DNA of 64,000 bases from Rhizomicrobium sp. (GCA_037200385.1 JBBCGL010000001.1:2170001-2234000); one strand, 5' to 3'. Positions 28,828 to 37,692 are shown, counted from the stretch's first letter. The notes: generated from the sequence alone by a model not told the origin. Numbers and translations: made by a program.

Positions 28828-28884
28828 CGTCCATCCCTCGGCCGACCCGCCCAAAGGGAATCACGATCCCAAACGCGCCGCCAG

Positions 28885-28903
28885 AGACTTCTTCAACAGC
28901 CTG
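28885..28903. repeat. IS right terminal inverted repeat
   Basis: AGACTTCTTCAACAGCCTG, the exact reverse complement of 27411-27429; the flanking TTAG begins at 28904. Confidence 0.9.
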
Positions 28904-29105
28904 TTAGGGCTTACGCGTCCGCGGCAAAGTGTATTGCGTTCTCGAGTGGCTGGCCGAACACCGCCAAGTTGCGAGGCGGCTGCGTTGAGGACGGCACGCA
29001 CCCGTCCTGTTCGAATGGCACTTCGATGCCACGATAAGGGACCGCATGAAATAGTCGGATGGTGGCATCCAGAGGCCGCTCTCGCGGGGAATCAACGCGG
29101 CACGG

Positions 29106-29516
29106 TCAGGCGGAACCGATCCCGACACGAATCCCCCTATCGGCAAGCGAAGCCATGATGGCGGCCGCACAGCGCTGAACTTCGGTCTCGCGAGATTCGC
29201 GTCGGAACCACTGTGCGAAAGTCCGATAGGGTTTGACGAAGATACTCCAACCAATCGCTTGTCCAGAAAATCCTTCACCTGCACCGCACGTGCTTCTGCA
29301 TCCGACCATGACTTCCGCATTGTTCAGTGACGAGTCGACGAACCAACCCCAGTCCTCTTCTTGCGGATAGCAGGTCGAAAATCCAGCATCTGCGAGGCGC
29401 TGAGATAGCCAAAACGCGAGCTCAAAGCCGTAGACTCCAGGATTGACCTGGCTGTCCTCAGGCAGCGTTGGAAGAAACGCATCCGACTTGAACCTTATCT
29501 CCCACAAAATTTTCAT
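29106..29516 (-). CDS. Small orphan protein beside the IS
   Basis: A 136-residue soluble protein starting MKILWEIRFKSDAFLP. It has no membrane segment and four cysteines in the middle (around VGCRSTCGAG and STCYPQEEDWGWF). Similar small proteins occur in many bacteria as scattered orphan genes with unknown function, often in variable regions. The 200 bases between it and the IS right end contain nothing recognisable. Composition is less GC-rich than the surroundings, which fits acquired DNA. Confidence 0.6.
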   Translation of the reverse strand: MKILWEIRFKSDAFLPTLPEDSQVNPGVYGFELAFWLSQRLADAGFSTCYPQEEDWGWFVDSSLNNAEVMVGCRSTCGAGEGFSGQAIGWSIFVKPYRTFAQWFRRESRETEVQRCAAAIMASLADRGIRVGIGSA

Positions 29517-29538
29517 CGACGTCTCAGCACGATGGCGC

Positions 29539-30318
29539 CTATGCCTTCACTTCCATCTTGATCGGGCCTTCCGCCCGGCCGTGGATGAACTGGTCGACAT
29601 AGGGATTGCCGCTGTTGTCGATGTCCTTCACCGGGCCGTGCCAGATGATCTTGCCCTTGTAGAGCATCGCGATGCGGTCGGCGATCTTGCGGGCGCTGAC
29701 CATGTCGTGGGTGATCGACAGCGTCGTGGCGCCGACGTCGCGCACCGTGTCGACGATCAGCTCGTTGATCACGTCGGCCATGATCGGGTCGAGGCCGGTG
29801 GTCGGCTCGTCGAAGAAGATGATCTCCGGATCCGCCGCGATGGCGCGGGCGAGGCCGACGCGCTTCTGCATGCCGCCGGACAGCTCCGACGGCGAGAGCG
29901 CCGCGACCTCGGCGCCGAGACCCACCTTGGCGAGCTTGGCGATCGCGATGTCCTTAGCCTTGGCGCGGCCCATGCCGCGGCCCTGGATCAGGCCGAACGC
30001 CACGTTCTCCCAGACCGTCAGCGAGTCGAACAGCGCCGCGCCCTGGAACAGCATGCCGAACTTGAGCAGCACCTTGTCGCGCGCCCGGCCGCGCATATGG
30101 GTGATCTCCTGGCCGTCGACGAAGATCTGTCCGGCGTCGGGATGCAGGATGCCGAGCACGCTCTTGATCGTGACGGACTTGCCGGTGCCCGAGCCGCCGA
30201 TGATCACCAGCGACTCGCCCGGATCGACCACGAGATCGATGCCGTCGAGCACGACCTTGGAGCCGAACCTCTTCTTGACGCCGCGCAGCTCGATCTTGGG
30301 TGTCGTCATCGCCGTCAC
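29539..30318 (-). CDS. mlaF: ABC transporter ATP-binding protein MlaF
   Basis: A 259-residue ATPase of the Mla (phospholipid transport) type. Walker A is GGSGTGKS, the signature LSGGMQKRVGLARAIA, Walker B IIFFDEPTTGLDP, and the H-loop SITHD. MlaF drives lipid movement between the membranes to keep the outer membrane asymmetric. Translation starts either at the GTG overlapping the mlaE stop (GTGA) or at the ATG nine bases on (30309). It is the last gene of an alr-mlaE-mlaF run. Confidence 0.9.
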   Translation of the reverse strand: MTAMTTPKIELRGVKKRFGSKVVLDGIDLVVDPGESLVIIGGSGTGKSVTIKSVLGILHPDAGQIFVDGQEITHMRGRARDKVLLKFGMLFQGAALFDSLTVWENVAFGLIQGRGMGRAKAKDIAIAKLAKVGLGAEVAALSPSELSGGMQKRVGLARAIAADPEIIFFDEPTTGLDPIMADVINELIVDTVRDVGATTLSITHDMVSARKIADRIAMLYKGKIIWHGPVKDIDNSGNPYVDQFIHGRAEGPIKMEVKA

Positions 30319-31085
30319 TTCGCGAACAGGATGGAGGTGAGGAGATAGTTCGCCGCCAGGATCAGGATCGAGGACGACACTACCGCATTGGTGGTCGCGG
30401 CGCCCACGCCCTGCGCGCCGCCCTTGGAGTGGAAGCCGTTGTAGCAGCCCATCAGCGCGATGATGAAGCCGAAGGCCGCCGCCTTGTAGAGGCCCGACAC
30501 CACGTCCTGGTGGGTCATGAAGTCGACGGTGTTCTTGAGATAGATGCCGCTCGAGAAGCCCAGGCTCTGCGTCGCCACGACATAGCCGCCGAACACGCCG
30601 ATGGAGTCGCCGACCGCCACCAGGATCGGCATGGAGACCACCGCCGCGATCAGCCGCGGCACGACGAGATAGCGGATCGGATTGGTCGCCAGCGTGGTCA
30701 GCGCATCGATCTGCTCGGTCACGCGCATCGTGCCGATCTCGGCCGCGATGGCGGCGGCGACGCGGCCCGCGACCATCAGGCCGGCGATCACCGGCCCCAG
30801 CTCGCGGGTGATGCCGAGCACCACGATCTGCGGCACGATCGCCTCGGCGCCGTAGCGGTTGCCGCCCAGGTAGATCTGCAGCGCCAGCGCGCCGCCGGTG
30901 AAGAAGGCGGTGAGGCCGACGACCGGCAGCGAGAAATAACCGATGCGCAGGAACTGGTGGACCAGCTGGTAGCCGTAGATCGGCCGGAAGCAGCTCATCA
31001 CGGAGGTGAACAGGAACAGCGTCAGCCGGCCGATTTCCGCCAGCAGGGCGAGGACGGCGCGGCCGATGGGCGCGAAGATGTTCAT
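30315..31085 (-). CDS. mlaE: ABC transporter permease MlaE
   Basis: A 256-residue inner-membrane permease of the MlaE family with five to six helices. LPVVGLTAFFTGGALALQIYLG, the conserved GITRELGPVIAGLMVAGRVAAAIAAEIGTM (in parts) and EQIDALTTLATNPIRYLVVPR are characteristic. It forms the membrane part of the MlaFEDB complex with MlaF. Its ATG overlaps the alr stop (ATGA). The substrate-binding MlaD gene that usually follows mlaF is not present here. Confidence 0.92.
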   Translation of the reverse strand: MNIFAPIGRAVLALLAEIGRLTLFLFTSVMSCFRPIYGYQLVHQFLRIGYFSLPVVGLTAFFTGGALALQIYLGGNRYGAEAIVPQIVVLGITRELGPVIAGLMVAGRVAAAIAAEIGTMRVTEQIDALTTLATNPIRYLVVPRLIAAVVSMPILVAVGDSIGVFGGYVVATQSLGFSSGIYLKNTVDFMTHQDVVSGLYKAAAFGFIIALMGCYNGFHSKGGAQGVGAATTNAVVSSSILILAANYLLTSILFAK

Positions 31086-32188
31086 GCGGCGGCGCCCTGG
31101 TAGTGCCGCGGCACGCGCGGCGTCAGCGAGGTGAGGATTTCATACGCCACGGTGTCCGACGCCTTCGCGACCTCTTCGAGGCTGACCGTGTCGCCGAAGA
31201 ATTCGGCTTCGAGGGCTTGCGGCACGCTCGGCAGCGCGTCGGTGACGTCGAGCGTCATCAAGTCCATCGACACCCGCCCGACCACAGGCACGCGCTTGCC
31301 GGCGAGCGCGGCCGTCCCACGATTGCCGATGGCACGCATCACACCGTCCGCATAGCCCAAGGCCACGGTGGCGATCACCGTGGGCCGCTTCGCCCTGAAG
31401 GTGGCTCCGTATCCAACGCTGTCCCCCCTGTCAATTCGGCGCAGCTGGAGCACGCGGGCGGTCAGCACGGCGGCGACGGCAAAGGGATTCTGCGCCGCGT
31501 TCTGGACATTGCCGCCATAGAGCCCGATCCCCGGACGCACGAGATCGAAGGCGTAGTCCTTGCCCAGCAGCACGCCGCCCGACGACGCGAAGCTGGCCGG
31601 CGCGGGCGGCAGCATGGCAAGCGCGGTGCGGAAGCGGTCGAGCTGCACCGCGTTCATCTTGGCGGCCGGATCGTCGGCGCAGGCCAGATGGCTCATCCAG
31701 AGGACGACGCGGATGCCGTCCAGCCGCTTCTTCGCCTCGGCCGCGAGCTGCGACAGGCCGTCGCCGGGAAGGCCCAGCCGGCTCATGCCGGTGTCGATAT
31801 GGATCGCGGCTTCGAGTTCGCTCCGGGTCTCGCGGGCGGCCGCCTGCCAGCCCGCGATCTCCGCCAGGGAATTGAGCACGGGCGTGAGGCGGTGGCTCAG
31901 GAGCGCCGGCACCGTGTCCGGCGCGCCGCCGTCCAGCACATAGATGCGCGCCTCCGGCACGGCGGGGCGCAGGCGGATGCCCTCTTCCAGCCGCGCCACG
32001 AAGAAGGTGTCACAGCCGGCGGCGGCGAGCGCCTGGGACACCGGCGCCGCACCGCAGCCATAGCCGTCCGCCTTGACCACGCCGGCGACGGCGGCCGGGC
32101 CGACCAGCCGCTGGCACAGGCGGTAATTGGCCGCGATCGCGTCCAACCGCACGGTCAGGCGCGCTGCCTCGAAATCCGGATCGCTCAT
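31082..32188 (-). CDS. alr: Alanine racemase
   Basis: A 368-residue PLP enzyme that makes D-alanine for peptidoglycan. The PLP lysine is in VAGVVKADGYGCGA, HIDTGMSRLG is the phosphate-side motif, and the catalytic tyrosine lies in RGDSVGYGATFRA. VPVVGRVSMDLMTLDVT is the C-terminal signature. Length is normal. It heads an operon with mlaE and mlaF through overlapping stops and starts; dnaB, another common alr neighbour, lies 3.5 kb away. Confidence 0.95.
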   Translation of the reverse strand: MSDPDFEAARLTVRLDAIAANYRLCQRLVGPAAVAGVVKADGYGCGAAPVSQALAAAGCDTFFVARLEEGIRLRPAVPEARIYVLDGGAPDTVPALLSHRLTPVLNSLAEIAGWQAAARETRSELEAAIHIDTGMSRLGLPGDGLSQLAAEAKKRLDGIRVVLWMSHLACADDPAAKMNAVQLDRFRTALAMLPPAPASFASSGGVLLGKDYAFDLVRPGIGLYGGNVQNAAQNPFAVAAVLTARVLQLRRIDRGDSVGYGATFRAKRPTVIATVALGYADGVMRAIGNRGTAALAGKRVPVVGRVSMDLMTLDVTDALPSVPQALEAEFFGDTVSLEEVAKASDTVAYEILTSLTPRVPRHYQGAAA

Positions 32189-32232
32189 GGGGCGGACAAT
32201 GCCGGGCGCCCTCCGCCGCGTCAAAGCCAGTC

Positions 32233-32889
32233 TCAGAAGGGCTGCGGACCGCCGCCCAGCGGATCGCCATGCATGACCCTGCCCAGGCACGGGACGTTCT
32301 GCAGGACGGGACAGGGCGGTGCGGTCTGCTGCTCGTGCCGCATGATGTCCGGGATGGTGGGGGCGGCTTCGACCGGCTTGGGCGGCGCCTGCAGCACGAT
32401 CGTGCCGTCGGGGCGCTTCACGAAAGCCCAAGGGTGGCGCAGGCAGTGCTCGCGCTGCGCCACGGTCAGATTCTCGTAGCTCGACGCGCCGCAGGCGAGC
32501 GAACGGCCGACACCCTCCAGCCCCTCGCTCTGCGGTGCCTCCAATTCCTTGTGCCGGGTGATCGGCGGCAGGGTGATGGGCGCCGTGTTGTCGGGAATGA
32601 AGACGTCGGCGGGAGGCGCCAACGGCTCCTTCTTGAGCGAATGCGGGGGCCGGGTCGGCGCAAACCACAGGATCGCTTCGGGGATCGTCTCATGGACGAT
32701 GTGCTTCACCACCGGAACCTTGTTGCTGTAGGCGATCACGACCAGCGCCAGGATGTGGACCAGCAGCACCGCGACGCCGGCGGCGGTGCGGATGAGCGCG
32801 CGGCGGCGATCCTCCGGCTCTGGAACCATCAAAGGATGTGCGGCCAGGATTCCGGTGAAGTCGTCCGAATCGGCCGTACGGTCGGTCAC
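32233..32889 (-). CDS. Single-pass membrane protein of unknown function
   Basis: A 218-residue protein with a short cytosolic N-terminus, one transmembrane helix near residues 35-55 (GVAVLLVHILALVVIAYSN), and a Pro-rich periplasmic part. The C-terminal part has four cysteines (SLACGASS, REHCLRHPWAF, PPCPVLQNVPCLG), suggestive of disulfides. The layout is TonB-like but no TonB C-terminal domain is present. The GTG at 32889 is chosen because AGGA stands six bases upstream. It precedes alr by 44 bases in the same direction. Confidence 0.6.
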   Translation of the reverse strand: MTDRTADSDDFTGILAAHPLMVPEPEDRRRALIRTAAGVAVLLVHILALVVIAYSNKVPVVKHIVHETIPEAILWFAPTRPPHSLKKEPLAPPADVFIPDNTAPITLPPITRHKELEAPQSEGLEGVGRSLACGASSYENLTVAQREHCLRHPWAFVKRPDGTIVLQAPPKPVEAAPTIPDIMRHEQQTAPPCPVLQNVPCLGRVMHGDPLGGGPQPF

Positions 32890-32917
32890 AAACAATCCTG
32901 CTCAATGCGGCGCGCGC

Positions 32918-33910
32918 TCAACCGGTGTGCAAATCCTCGACATCCAGCCGGTCGCGCACCTCTCTTACCCTAGCAGAATTCCACAGCGCCATCGTCTCGT
33001 CGAAGCGCCTTTCCCAGCCCGGGCGATCGGGCCGCGCACCCTGGCGCAGGGGCGTGCCGTCTTGTGAATCTTCCTTCATGGTCGACAGGACCGCGGCAGC
33101 GGAAATGTCGCGTCCGAGAAAGCCGGACAGCGCCGCCGCGGCGGCAAGCGGATCGGCCTGAAGGTCTTCGTAACGCATCGGGTGGCACATGCTGTTGTGC
33201 TTCAGCCAAGAATAGCAGCGCAGCGCGCGCAGATATTTGCCGACGGATTTGTGCGCCCCGTTGCGGAAGGCGCGCTCGTTCGAGCGGGTCCACGCCTCGA
33301 AGCCGCGGGTGAGGAAAAGCGTGCGGCGCTCGCGTGGATCGACCAGCAGGTCCGGGGCGCGGCACGACTCCGCGCGCAATTTCACCACCGGCGACTGCGC
33401 GGGGTCGAGCGCGGCGGCAAGGTCGCCGCCCATCGCCGCGATCACCGACCGGATCCGCTCGCGCCAAGGATTGAATCGGGTGGACAGCATCACCGAGGTC
33501 GCCTGGGTATAGAAGTCCGGTTCCGAAACGTTCGCGACCGCCGCCGCCGAGAGCATGCGGCTGACCAGGGTCGAGCCGCAGCGGCCGGGCGAGAACAGGA
33601 AGATCGGCGCACGACCCGCCGTCTTCCGCAAACCGCCGGCCGCCCAGGGGACGAAGGCGATGCGCTGTGCGTGGCGGCGCAGGTAGAGATAATAGAAGGG
33701 CGCGTCCTGGGCGCCCGCGACGTCGGCGCCCGCGACATAGACGGCCCGGCGCCGCGGCAGATCGATGCAATAGGGCAACCAAGGCTTTTGCGATGCGCCG
33801 GCCAGGTCGAGCGCGCCGGCGGGGCCGATCACGAAGTCGGCAGGCGATGCGATGCTGATGCGATCGACATGACGTATGCGACGCACATCCGCCGCCATCG
33901 CGCCGTTCAT
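32918..33910 (-). CDS. Sulfotransferase-like P-loop protein
   Basis: A 330-residue protein with the PAPS-binding P-loop of sulfotransferases, IFLFSPGRCGSTLVSRML, near residue 105, and the downstream RYEDLQADPLAAAAAL-type helix common to carbohydrate and peptide sulfotransferases. The family adds sulfate to sugars, steroids or peptides; the acceptor is unknown. The central TRGFEAWTRSNERAF and YLRALRCYSWL are as in bacterial homologues. The start is tentative: 33910 or 33898. It is divergent from a glycosyltransferase gene, so a shared role in surface glycan decoration is possible. Confidence 0.65.
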   Translation of the reverse strand: MNGAMAADVRRIRHVDRISIASPADFVIGPAGALDLAGASQKPWLPYCIDLPRRRAVYVAGADVAGAQDAPFYYLYLRRHAQRIAFVPWAAGGLRKTAGRAPIFLFSPGRCGSTLVSRMLSAAAVANVSEPDFYTQATSVMLSTRFNPWRERIRSVIAAMGGDLAAALDPAQSPVVKLRAESCRAPDLLVDPRERRTLFLTRGFEAWTRSNERAFRNGAHKSVGKYLRALRCYSWLKHNSMCHPMRYEDLQADPLAAAAALSGFLGRDISAAAVLSTMKEDSQDGTPLRQGARPDRPGWERRFDETMALWNSARVREVRDRLDVEDLHTG

Positions 33911-34133
33911 GGCGCGGGAATGGGCACGACAACGTTGCGGCAACCCGGAGTCCTCATCTTGCGCTTCGAGCCGCGGCGAATTCCTGTCCGAAGGATTACA
34001 GGCGTGGCGCCGTCAACATAGAAGCATGTCACGGCAAGCGTACGGATCGGGCCATTTTTCTGTCTTTTTTTGTCGTCGACCTGACTGGAAACAAACAATG
34101 TCGCAATCCATACGAAGGAAAGAGGAAACGGAA

Positions 34134-34214
34134 ATGTTCAAGTCGCGTTGGCGGACAGGGAACCGCAGACACAGCGCGAAGGGCACGACATCAGTATGCA
34201 GGCTTTCCTCATAA
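34134..34214 (+). CDS. Possible 26-residue upstream peptide
   Basis: A very short basic frame (MFKSRWRTGNRRHSAKG and nine more residues) with an excellent AGAGGAAA ribosome site. Its stop lies 19 bases inside the next gene, as in coupled leader peptides. There is no homology evidence, so it may be only a translated leader of the glycosyltransferase. Confidence 0.3.
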   Translation: MFKSRWRTGNRRHSAKGTTSVCRLSS

Positions 34215-34990
34215 ATCTCGCGCGGCGACCCGACCGCCTGCAGAAGATGACCGAACAATTATCCGAGCTTGGGCTGCCGCTTCAACTCGTTGCCGCGATC
34301 GACGCCCGGAACATGCCGGACACGGTCACCGACCAGCGTTTCGAGAGCGACGGCCCGCTGGGCCCAATCCCCAAAGGCGACAAGTGCTGCACCATGAGCC
34401 ATATGCGGGCCTGGAGCATGTTCCTCTCCACCGGCGACGCGCACGGCCTGATCCTGGAGGACGATGTCGCGCTCGACCCGACCGCGGGGCCGCTGTTGCA
34501 GGATGTGTCGTGGATTCCGCCGGCGATCGGCCTTTTGAAGATCGAGCACTACGGTCCCGACAGCCAGCGCGTCCTGCTGGATGAATTGATCGACGCGGGC
34601 AATGGCCGTCAGATCGGACGGCTGCGCTCCCGCCACACCGGCGCTGGCGCCTATATCCTTTCGCGCGAGACCGCCGAGACGCTGCTGACTTGGCCCGAGC
34701 GCTGGACGCTGCCGGTCGACCACATGCTGTTCAATCCCAACAACTCGCCGCTGGCCGAAATGCTGCAGCCCTATCAGCTCACGCCGGCGCTGGCGCGGCA
34801 GACCGAGGACATCGGCGGGCGCACCGATATCGACGAATGGCGCGAGTCGGCGCGCGAGCTGAGCTGGCGCTTCGTCAAACGCGAATTCGTCCGCGCCTAT
34901 TACGAGACCAGGCTGCTGCCGAGCCAGGTCGCAAGCCTGGTCCGGCGCAAGGCGGATCTCGTCCGCGTCGGCGCCACCGTCGGGCGTTAA
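34196..34990 (+). CDS. Glycosyltransferase family 25 (LPS type)
   Basis: A 264-residue GT25 enzyme, a family that adds galactose or other sugars to lipo-oligosaccharide. AFLINLARRPDRLQKM is the diagnostic start; AAIDARN, MSHMRAWSMFL, GLILEDDVALDP (the DxD-like metal motif) and GAGAYILSRETAE follow in order. It is soluble and likely acts at the inner face of the membrane. It is divergent from the sulfotransferase-like gene, with 285 bases of intergenic DNA that holds the promoters and a possible leader frame. Confidence 0.85.
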   Translation: MQAFLINLARRPDRLQKMTEQLSELGLPLQLVAAIDARNMPDTVTDQRFESDGPLGPIPKGDKCCTMSHMRAWSMFLSTGDAHGLILEDDVALDPTAGPLLQDVSWIPPAIGLLKIEHYGPDSQRVLLDELIDAGNGRQIGRLRSRHTGAGAYILSRETAETLLTWPERWTLPVDHMLFNPNNSPLAEMLQPYQLTPALARQTEDIGGRTDIDEWRESARELSWRFVKREFVRAYYETRLLPSQVASLVRRKADLVRVGATVGR

Positions 34991-35087
34991 CCGAACCGCG
35001 CAAAATCCCGCCCCAAGAGCCGCGCTTCGCGCGATAATCCGTGCGCGGAGAGGTTTTGGCGCGGGCGCGCCGTTAAGGATACGCAAG

Positions 35088-35582
35088 ATGCGGGTCATTC
35101 TGGCAGCGGCGGCAGCACTGGCCGTGCTCACGGTCTCGGGCTGCGACATCAACACCGGCACGCCGCGGACCGAGAAGGTCACGTGCAACTGCGCCACCCC
35201 GGCACCTGCGGTACCGCCCGCCGGGGCGCGCAGCGGCGAAGCGCCTCGTCCGCAGGCGCGCGTGCATCATCACCGCGACTGGCGCGCCGCGCCGGGCCAC
35301 GGCTACGCCTATCGCTGGCATCGGGAATACGCCGAGGTCTCGGTGCAGACTTACGACTATCACAGCGACAGCCATTCCTATTACCAGGGCGGCGAGCGCG
35401 GCGGCGCCTATGGCGCGACGGATGGTTATGCCGGCGGCGCGCATCGCGGCGACCACGATCGCGGAGACGAAGACGGCGCGCCGGTGCATGACCGGCGCGC
35501 GGCCGACGAGCGTGAGAGGCTGCATCCCTGGCACGGCTACGACGCCGATTGCCCCGACCAGGATCGCCACGGAGGGCACTGA
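35088..35582 (+). CDS. Putative lipoprotein, Tyr/His/Gly-rich
   Basis: A 164-residue exported protein. The signal peptide ends in the lipobox VSGC (Cys19), followed by Asp, which in proteobacteria argues for retention at the inner membrane. A second cysteine pair (TCNCATP) follows. The rest is hydrophilic, rich in His, Tyr, Gly and Asp with segments such as YDYHSDSHSYYQGGERGG. No domain was recognised. The gene is isolated, with a long palindromic repeat after it. Confidence 0.65.
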   Translation: MRVILAAAAALAVLTVSGCDINTGTPRTEKVTCNCATPAPAVPPAGARSGEAPRPQARVHHHRDWRAAPGHGYAYRWHREYAEVSVQTYDYHSDSHSYYQGGERGGAYGATDGYAGGAHRGDHDRGDEDGAPVHDRRAADERERLHPWHGYDADCPDQDRHGGH

Positions 35583-35612
35583 TTGGGCCTAGACTCCGTT
35601 GTGATCCGTTTG

Positions 35613-35742
35613 AATTGCGACCGTCATCGCGGCCAAGCGATGCGTCGCGCCAAGCCGGGCCCCATTGCGCAAACGTCTCGATGGGTCCCGGCTCTCGCTC
35701 CGCTCGGCCGGGATGACATTTTGCGTAAGACCGGTCGCAATT
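35613..35742. repeat. Palindromic intergenic repeat, copy 2, in nested palindrome
   Basis: Outer arms AATTGCGACCG (35613-35623) and CGGTCGCAATT (35732-35742) are perfect complements. Inside are GCGCAAACG... and the GGGTCCCGGCTC / GGCCGGGATGAC sequences shared with the element at 1514-1618. It fills the gap between the lipoprotein and the dnaB stop, and could fold into a long hairpin at the end of both messages. Confidence 0.72.
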
Positions 35743-35746
35743 TTCT

Positions 35747-37189
35747 CTAGCCGTAGCGCTGCTCGTCCAGCACGAGATTCGAGAAGCGGGTGTAGCGGGC
35801 GTCGAATTGCAGGTCGATCTTGTTGGTCGCGCCGTGACGGTGCTTCTCCACCAGCACTTCGGCCTTGCCGGTCGCGCGGTCGAGCTTCTCCGTCCACTTG
35901 ACGTGCTCGGGCGAGCCCGGATCGGGCTCGCGGGTCTTGAGGTAGTATTCTTCGCGATAGACGAACATCACGACGTCGGCATCCTGCTCGATCGAGCCGG
36001 ATTCGCGCAGGTCGGACAGCACGGGGCGCTTGTCGTCGCGGCTGTCGACCGCGCGCGAGAGCTGCGACAGCGCGATCACCGGCACGTTGAGGTCCTTGGC
36101 GAGGACCTTGAGGCTCTTGGAGATTTCCGTCAGCTCCTGCACGCGGTTTTCGGTGCGGCCGGCGGGCGCCACGAGCTGGATGTGGTCGATCATGATGCAG
36201 CCGATCTTCTTCTCCCGCTGCATGCGGCGCGACCGGGCCGCGATCTGCGCGATGGAGATGCCGCCGGTATCGTCGATGTAGAGCGGCAGGGTGGAGAGAT
36301 CCTGCATGGCGAGCACGAATTTCTCCCACTCGCCTTCCGTGAACTTGCCGTTGCGGATCTTCCACATCTCGATCTCGGTCTGCTCCGACAGGATACGGCC
36401 CGAGAGCTGCTGCGCCGCCATTTCGAGCGAGAAGAACAGCACCGGCGCGCCGCGCGGGATCTCTTCGCCGGCTTCCATGTCCTGCACATAGGCGCGGGCG
36501 GTGTGGAACGCCATGTTGGTGGCGAGCGAGGTCTTTCCCATGCCGGGGCGGCCGGCCAGGATGATAAGGTCCGAGGGCTGCAGGCCGCCGAGCAGCGAGT
36601 CGATGTCGGAGAAGCCGGTGATCAGGCCGGAGATGCGGCCGCCGCGGGCCTGCGCCTTCTCCGCCAGCTCCACCGTGCGGCGCAGGCTTTCGCCGAAATC
36701 GATCGGGCCGGAGCCGTATTTGGAATCCTCGCTGATGCGATAGAGCGCCTTTTCGGCTTCTTCGATCTGCGCCTTGGGCGGCTTGTCGTGGGGCGCTTCA
36801 TAGGCCGTGTTCACGATGTCCTCGCCGATGCCGATCAGGGTGCGGCGCACGGCGAGGTCGTGGAGGATGCGCGCGAGGTCGCGGACGTTCGGGATCGCGG
36901 GCGCCGCCTGGGCGAGGCCGGCGAGATAGGCGTGGCCGCCGACCTCCACGAGGCCGGGATCGGCCTTCATCGCGGCATGCAGCGTCAGCGGCGTGAGCAC
37001 CATGCCGCCGCGCTCCGCCGAGGACTGCATCACCTCGAACAGGCGCTGATGCAGCGGATCGTAGAAATCCTCCCCCTTGAGGATCGAGGTGACGCGCTCG
37101 ATCGCCTGGTTGTCCACCAGGATCGCGCCGAGCAGCGCCTGCTCGACCTCGATGTCGTAGGGGACGTGGCGATAGATTTCCTGTTCCAT
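35747..37189 (-). CDS. dnaB: Replicative DNA helicase DnaB
   Basis: A 480-residue hexameric 5'-3' helicase at the replication fork. The N-terminal primase-interacting domain starts PYDIEVEQALLGAILVDNQ; after a linker the RecA-like domain has Walker A in LAGRPGMGKTSLA, Walker B in IGCIMIDHIQL, the sensor ALSQLSRAVDSRDDKRPVLSD (in parts) and the arginine-finger region near KHRHGATNKIDLQFD. No intein interrupts the Walker A site. The start MEQEIYRHVPYD is standard. Confidence 0.96.
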   Translation of the reverse strand: MEQEIYRHVPYDIEVEQALLGAILVDNQAIERVTSILKGEDFYDPLHQRLFEVMQSSAERGGMVLTPLTLHAAMKADPGLVEVGGHAYLAGLAQAAPAIPNVRDLARILHDLAVRRTLIGIGEDIVNTAYEAPHDKPPKAQIEEAEKALYRISEDSKYGSGPIDFGESLRRTVELAEKAQARGGRISGLITGFSDIDSLLGGLQPSDLIILAGRPGMGKTSLATNMAFHTARAYVQDMEAGEEIPRGAPVLFFSLEMAAQQLSGRILSEQTEIEMWKIRNGKFTEGEWEKFVLAMQDLSTLPLYIDDTGGISIAQIAARSRRMQREKKIGCIMIDHIQLVAPAGRTENRVQELTEISKSLKVLAKDLNVPVIALSQLSRAVDSRDDKRPVLSDLRESGSIEQDADVVMFVYREEYYLKTREPDPGSPEHVKWTEKLDRATGKAEVLVEKHRHGATNKIDLQFDARYTRFSNLVLDEQRYG

Positions 37190-37328
37190 TTTTCTTTTTC
37201 TGATCCCCGGACGCCCGCGCGCCCGGCGCGCAGAACTTCGAATCAAACGAGATAGGACTGGACCGGCAAGCGGCGTTTCGTATTGCTAACAGCTAAGTTT
37301 CCTGTGCATGGACGGAACGAACCGCGCG

Positions 37329-37685
37329 TCAGCGCTTTGGGCCGAACATGTTTTCGTACTGCTCAGGCTTGAAGCCCGCAGCGAGACGGCCTTCCTTGTC
37401 GAGGATCGGCCGCTTGATCATCGACGGCTGTGCCAGCATCAGCGCGATCGCCTTCTTTTCGTCCAAGCCTTCTCTTTCGGCATCGGGCAGCTTGCGAAAG
37501 GTCGTGCCGGCGCGGTTCAGGACGGTTTCCCATCCCAGTTCTTTCGTCCAGCGCGCCAGCGACGCACGATCGATGCCCGCCGCCTTGTAGTCGTGAAAGC
37601 GATAGGCGACGCCATGCGCATCCAGCCAGGCGCGCGCCTTCTTCATCGTATCGCAGGCCTTGATGCCGTAGAGCGTGATCGTCAT
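37329..37685 (-). CDS. ArsC/Spx-like thioredoxin-fold protein
   Basis: A 118-residue protein of the ArsC/Spx/YffB group. The start MTITLYGIKACDTMKKARAWL contains the single N-terminal cysteine (Cys11) of the family; SMIKRPILDKEGRLAAGFKPEQY is the conserved C-terminal half. With one Cys in CDTM rather than the CxxC of Spx, it most resembles the YffB type, which binds glutathione. Arsenate reductase activity is unlikely without other arsenic genes. It lies eight bases before a 2'-5' RNA ligase gene and may share its transcript. Confidence 0.8.
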   Translation of the reverse strand: MTITLYGIKACDTMKKARAWLDAHGVAYRFHDYKAAGIDRASLARWTKELGWETVLNRAGTTFRKLPDAEREGLDEKKAIALMLAQPSMIKRPILDKEGRLAAGFKPEQYENMFGPKR

Positions 37686-37692
37686 GGCGCCT

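Larger units (their letters stand above)
27411..28903. mobile_element. IS5-like insertion sequence with passenger gene
   Basis: A 1,493-base element bounded by identical 19-base inverted repeats. It holds one DDE transposase and, downstream of it on the same strand, a small coupled gene. Flanks read CTAG on the left and TTAG on the right, compatible with a TAG or YTAR-type target duplication as in IS5 relatives. Both terminal repeats and the transposase frame are intact, so it may be active or recently inserted. Left neighbour: SMP-30 gene; right neighbour: a small orphan gene. Confidence 0.85.

Noticed and set aside
28159-29037. A + strand frame through the IS
   Set aside because: It is antisense to the transposase and crosses the right terminal repeat; no protein family.
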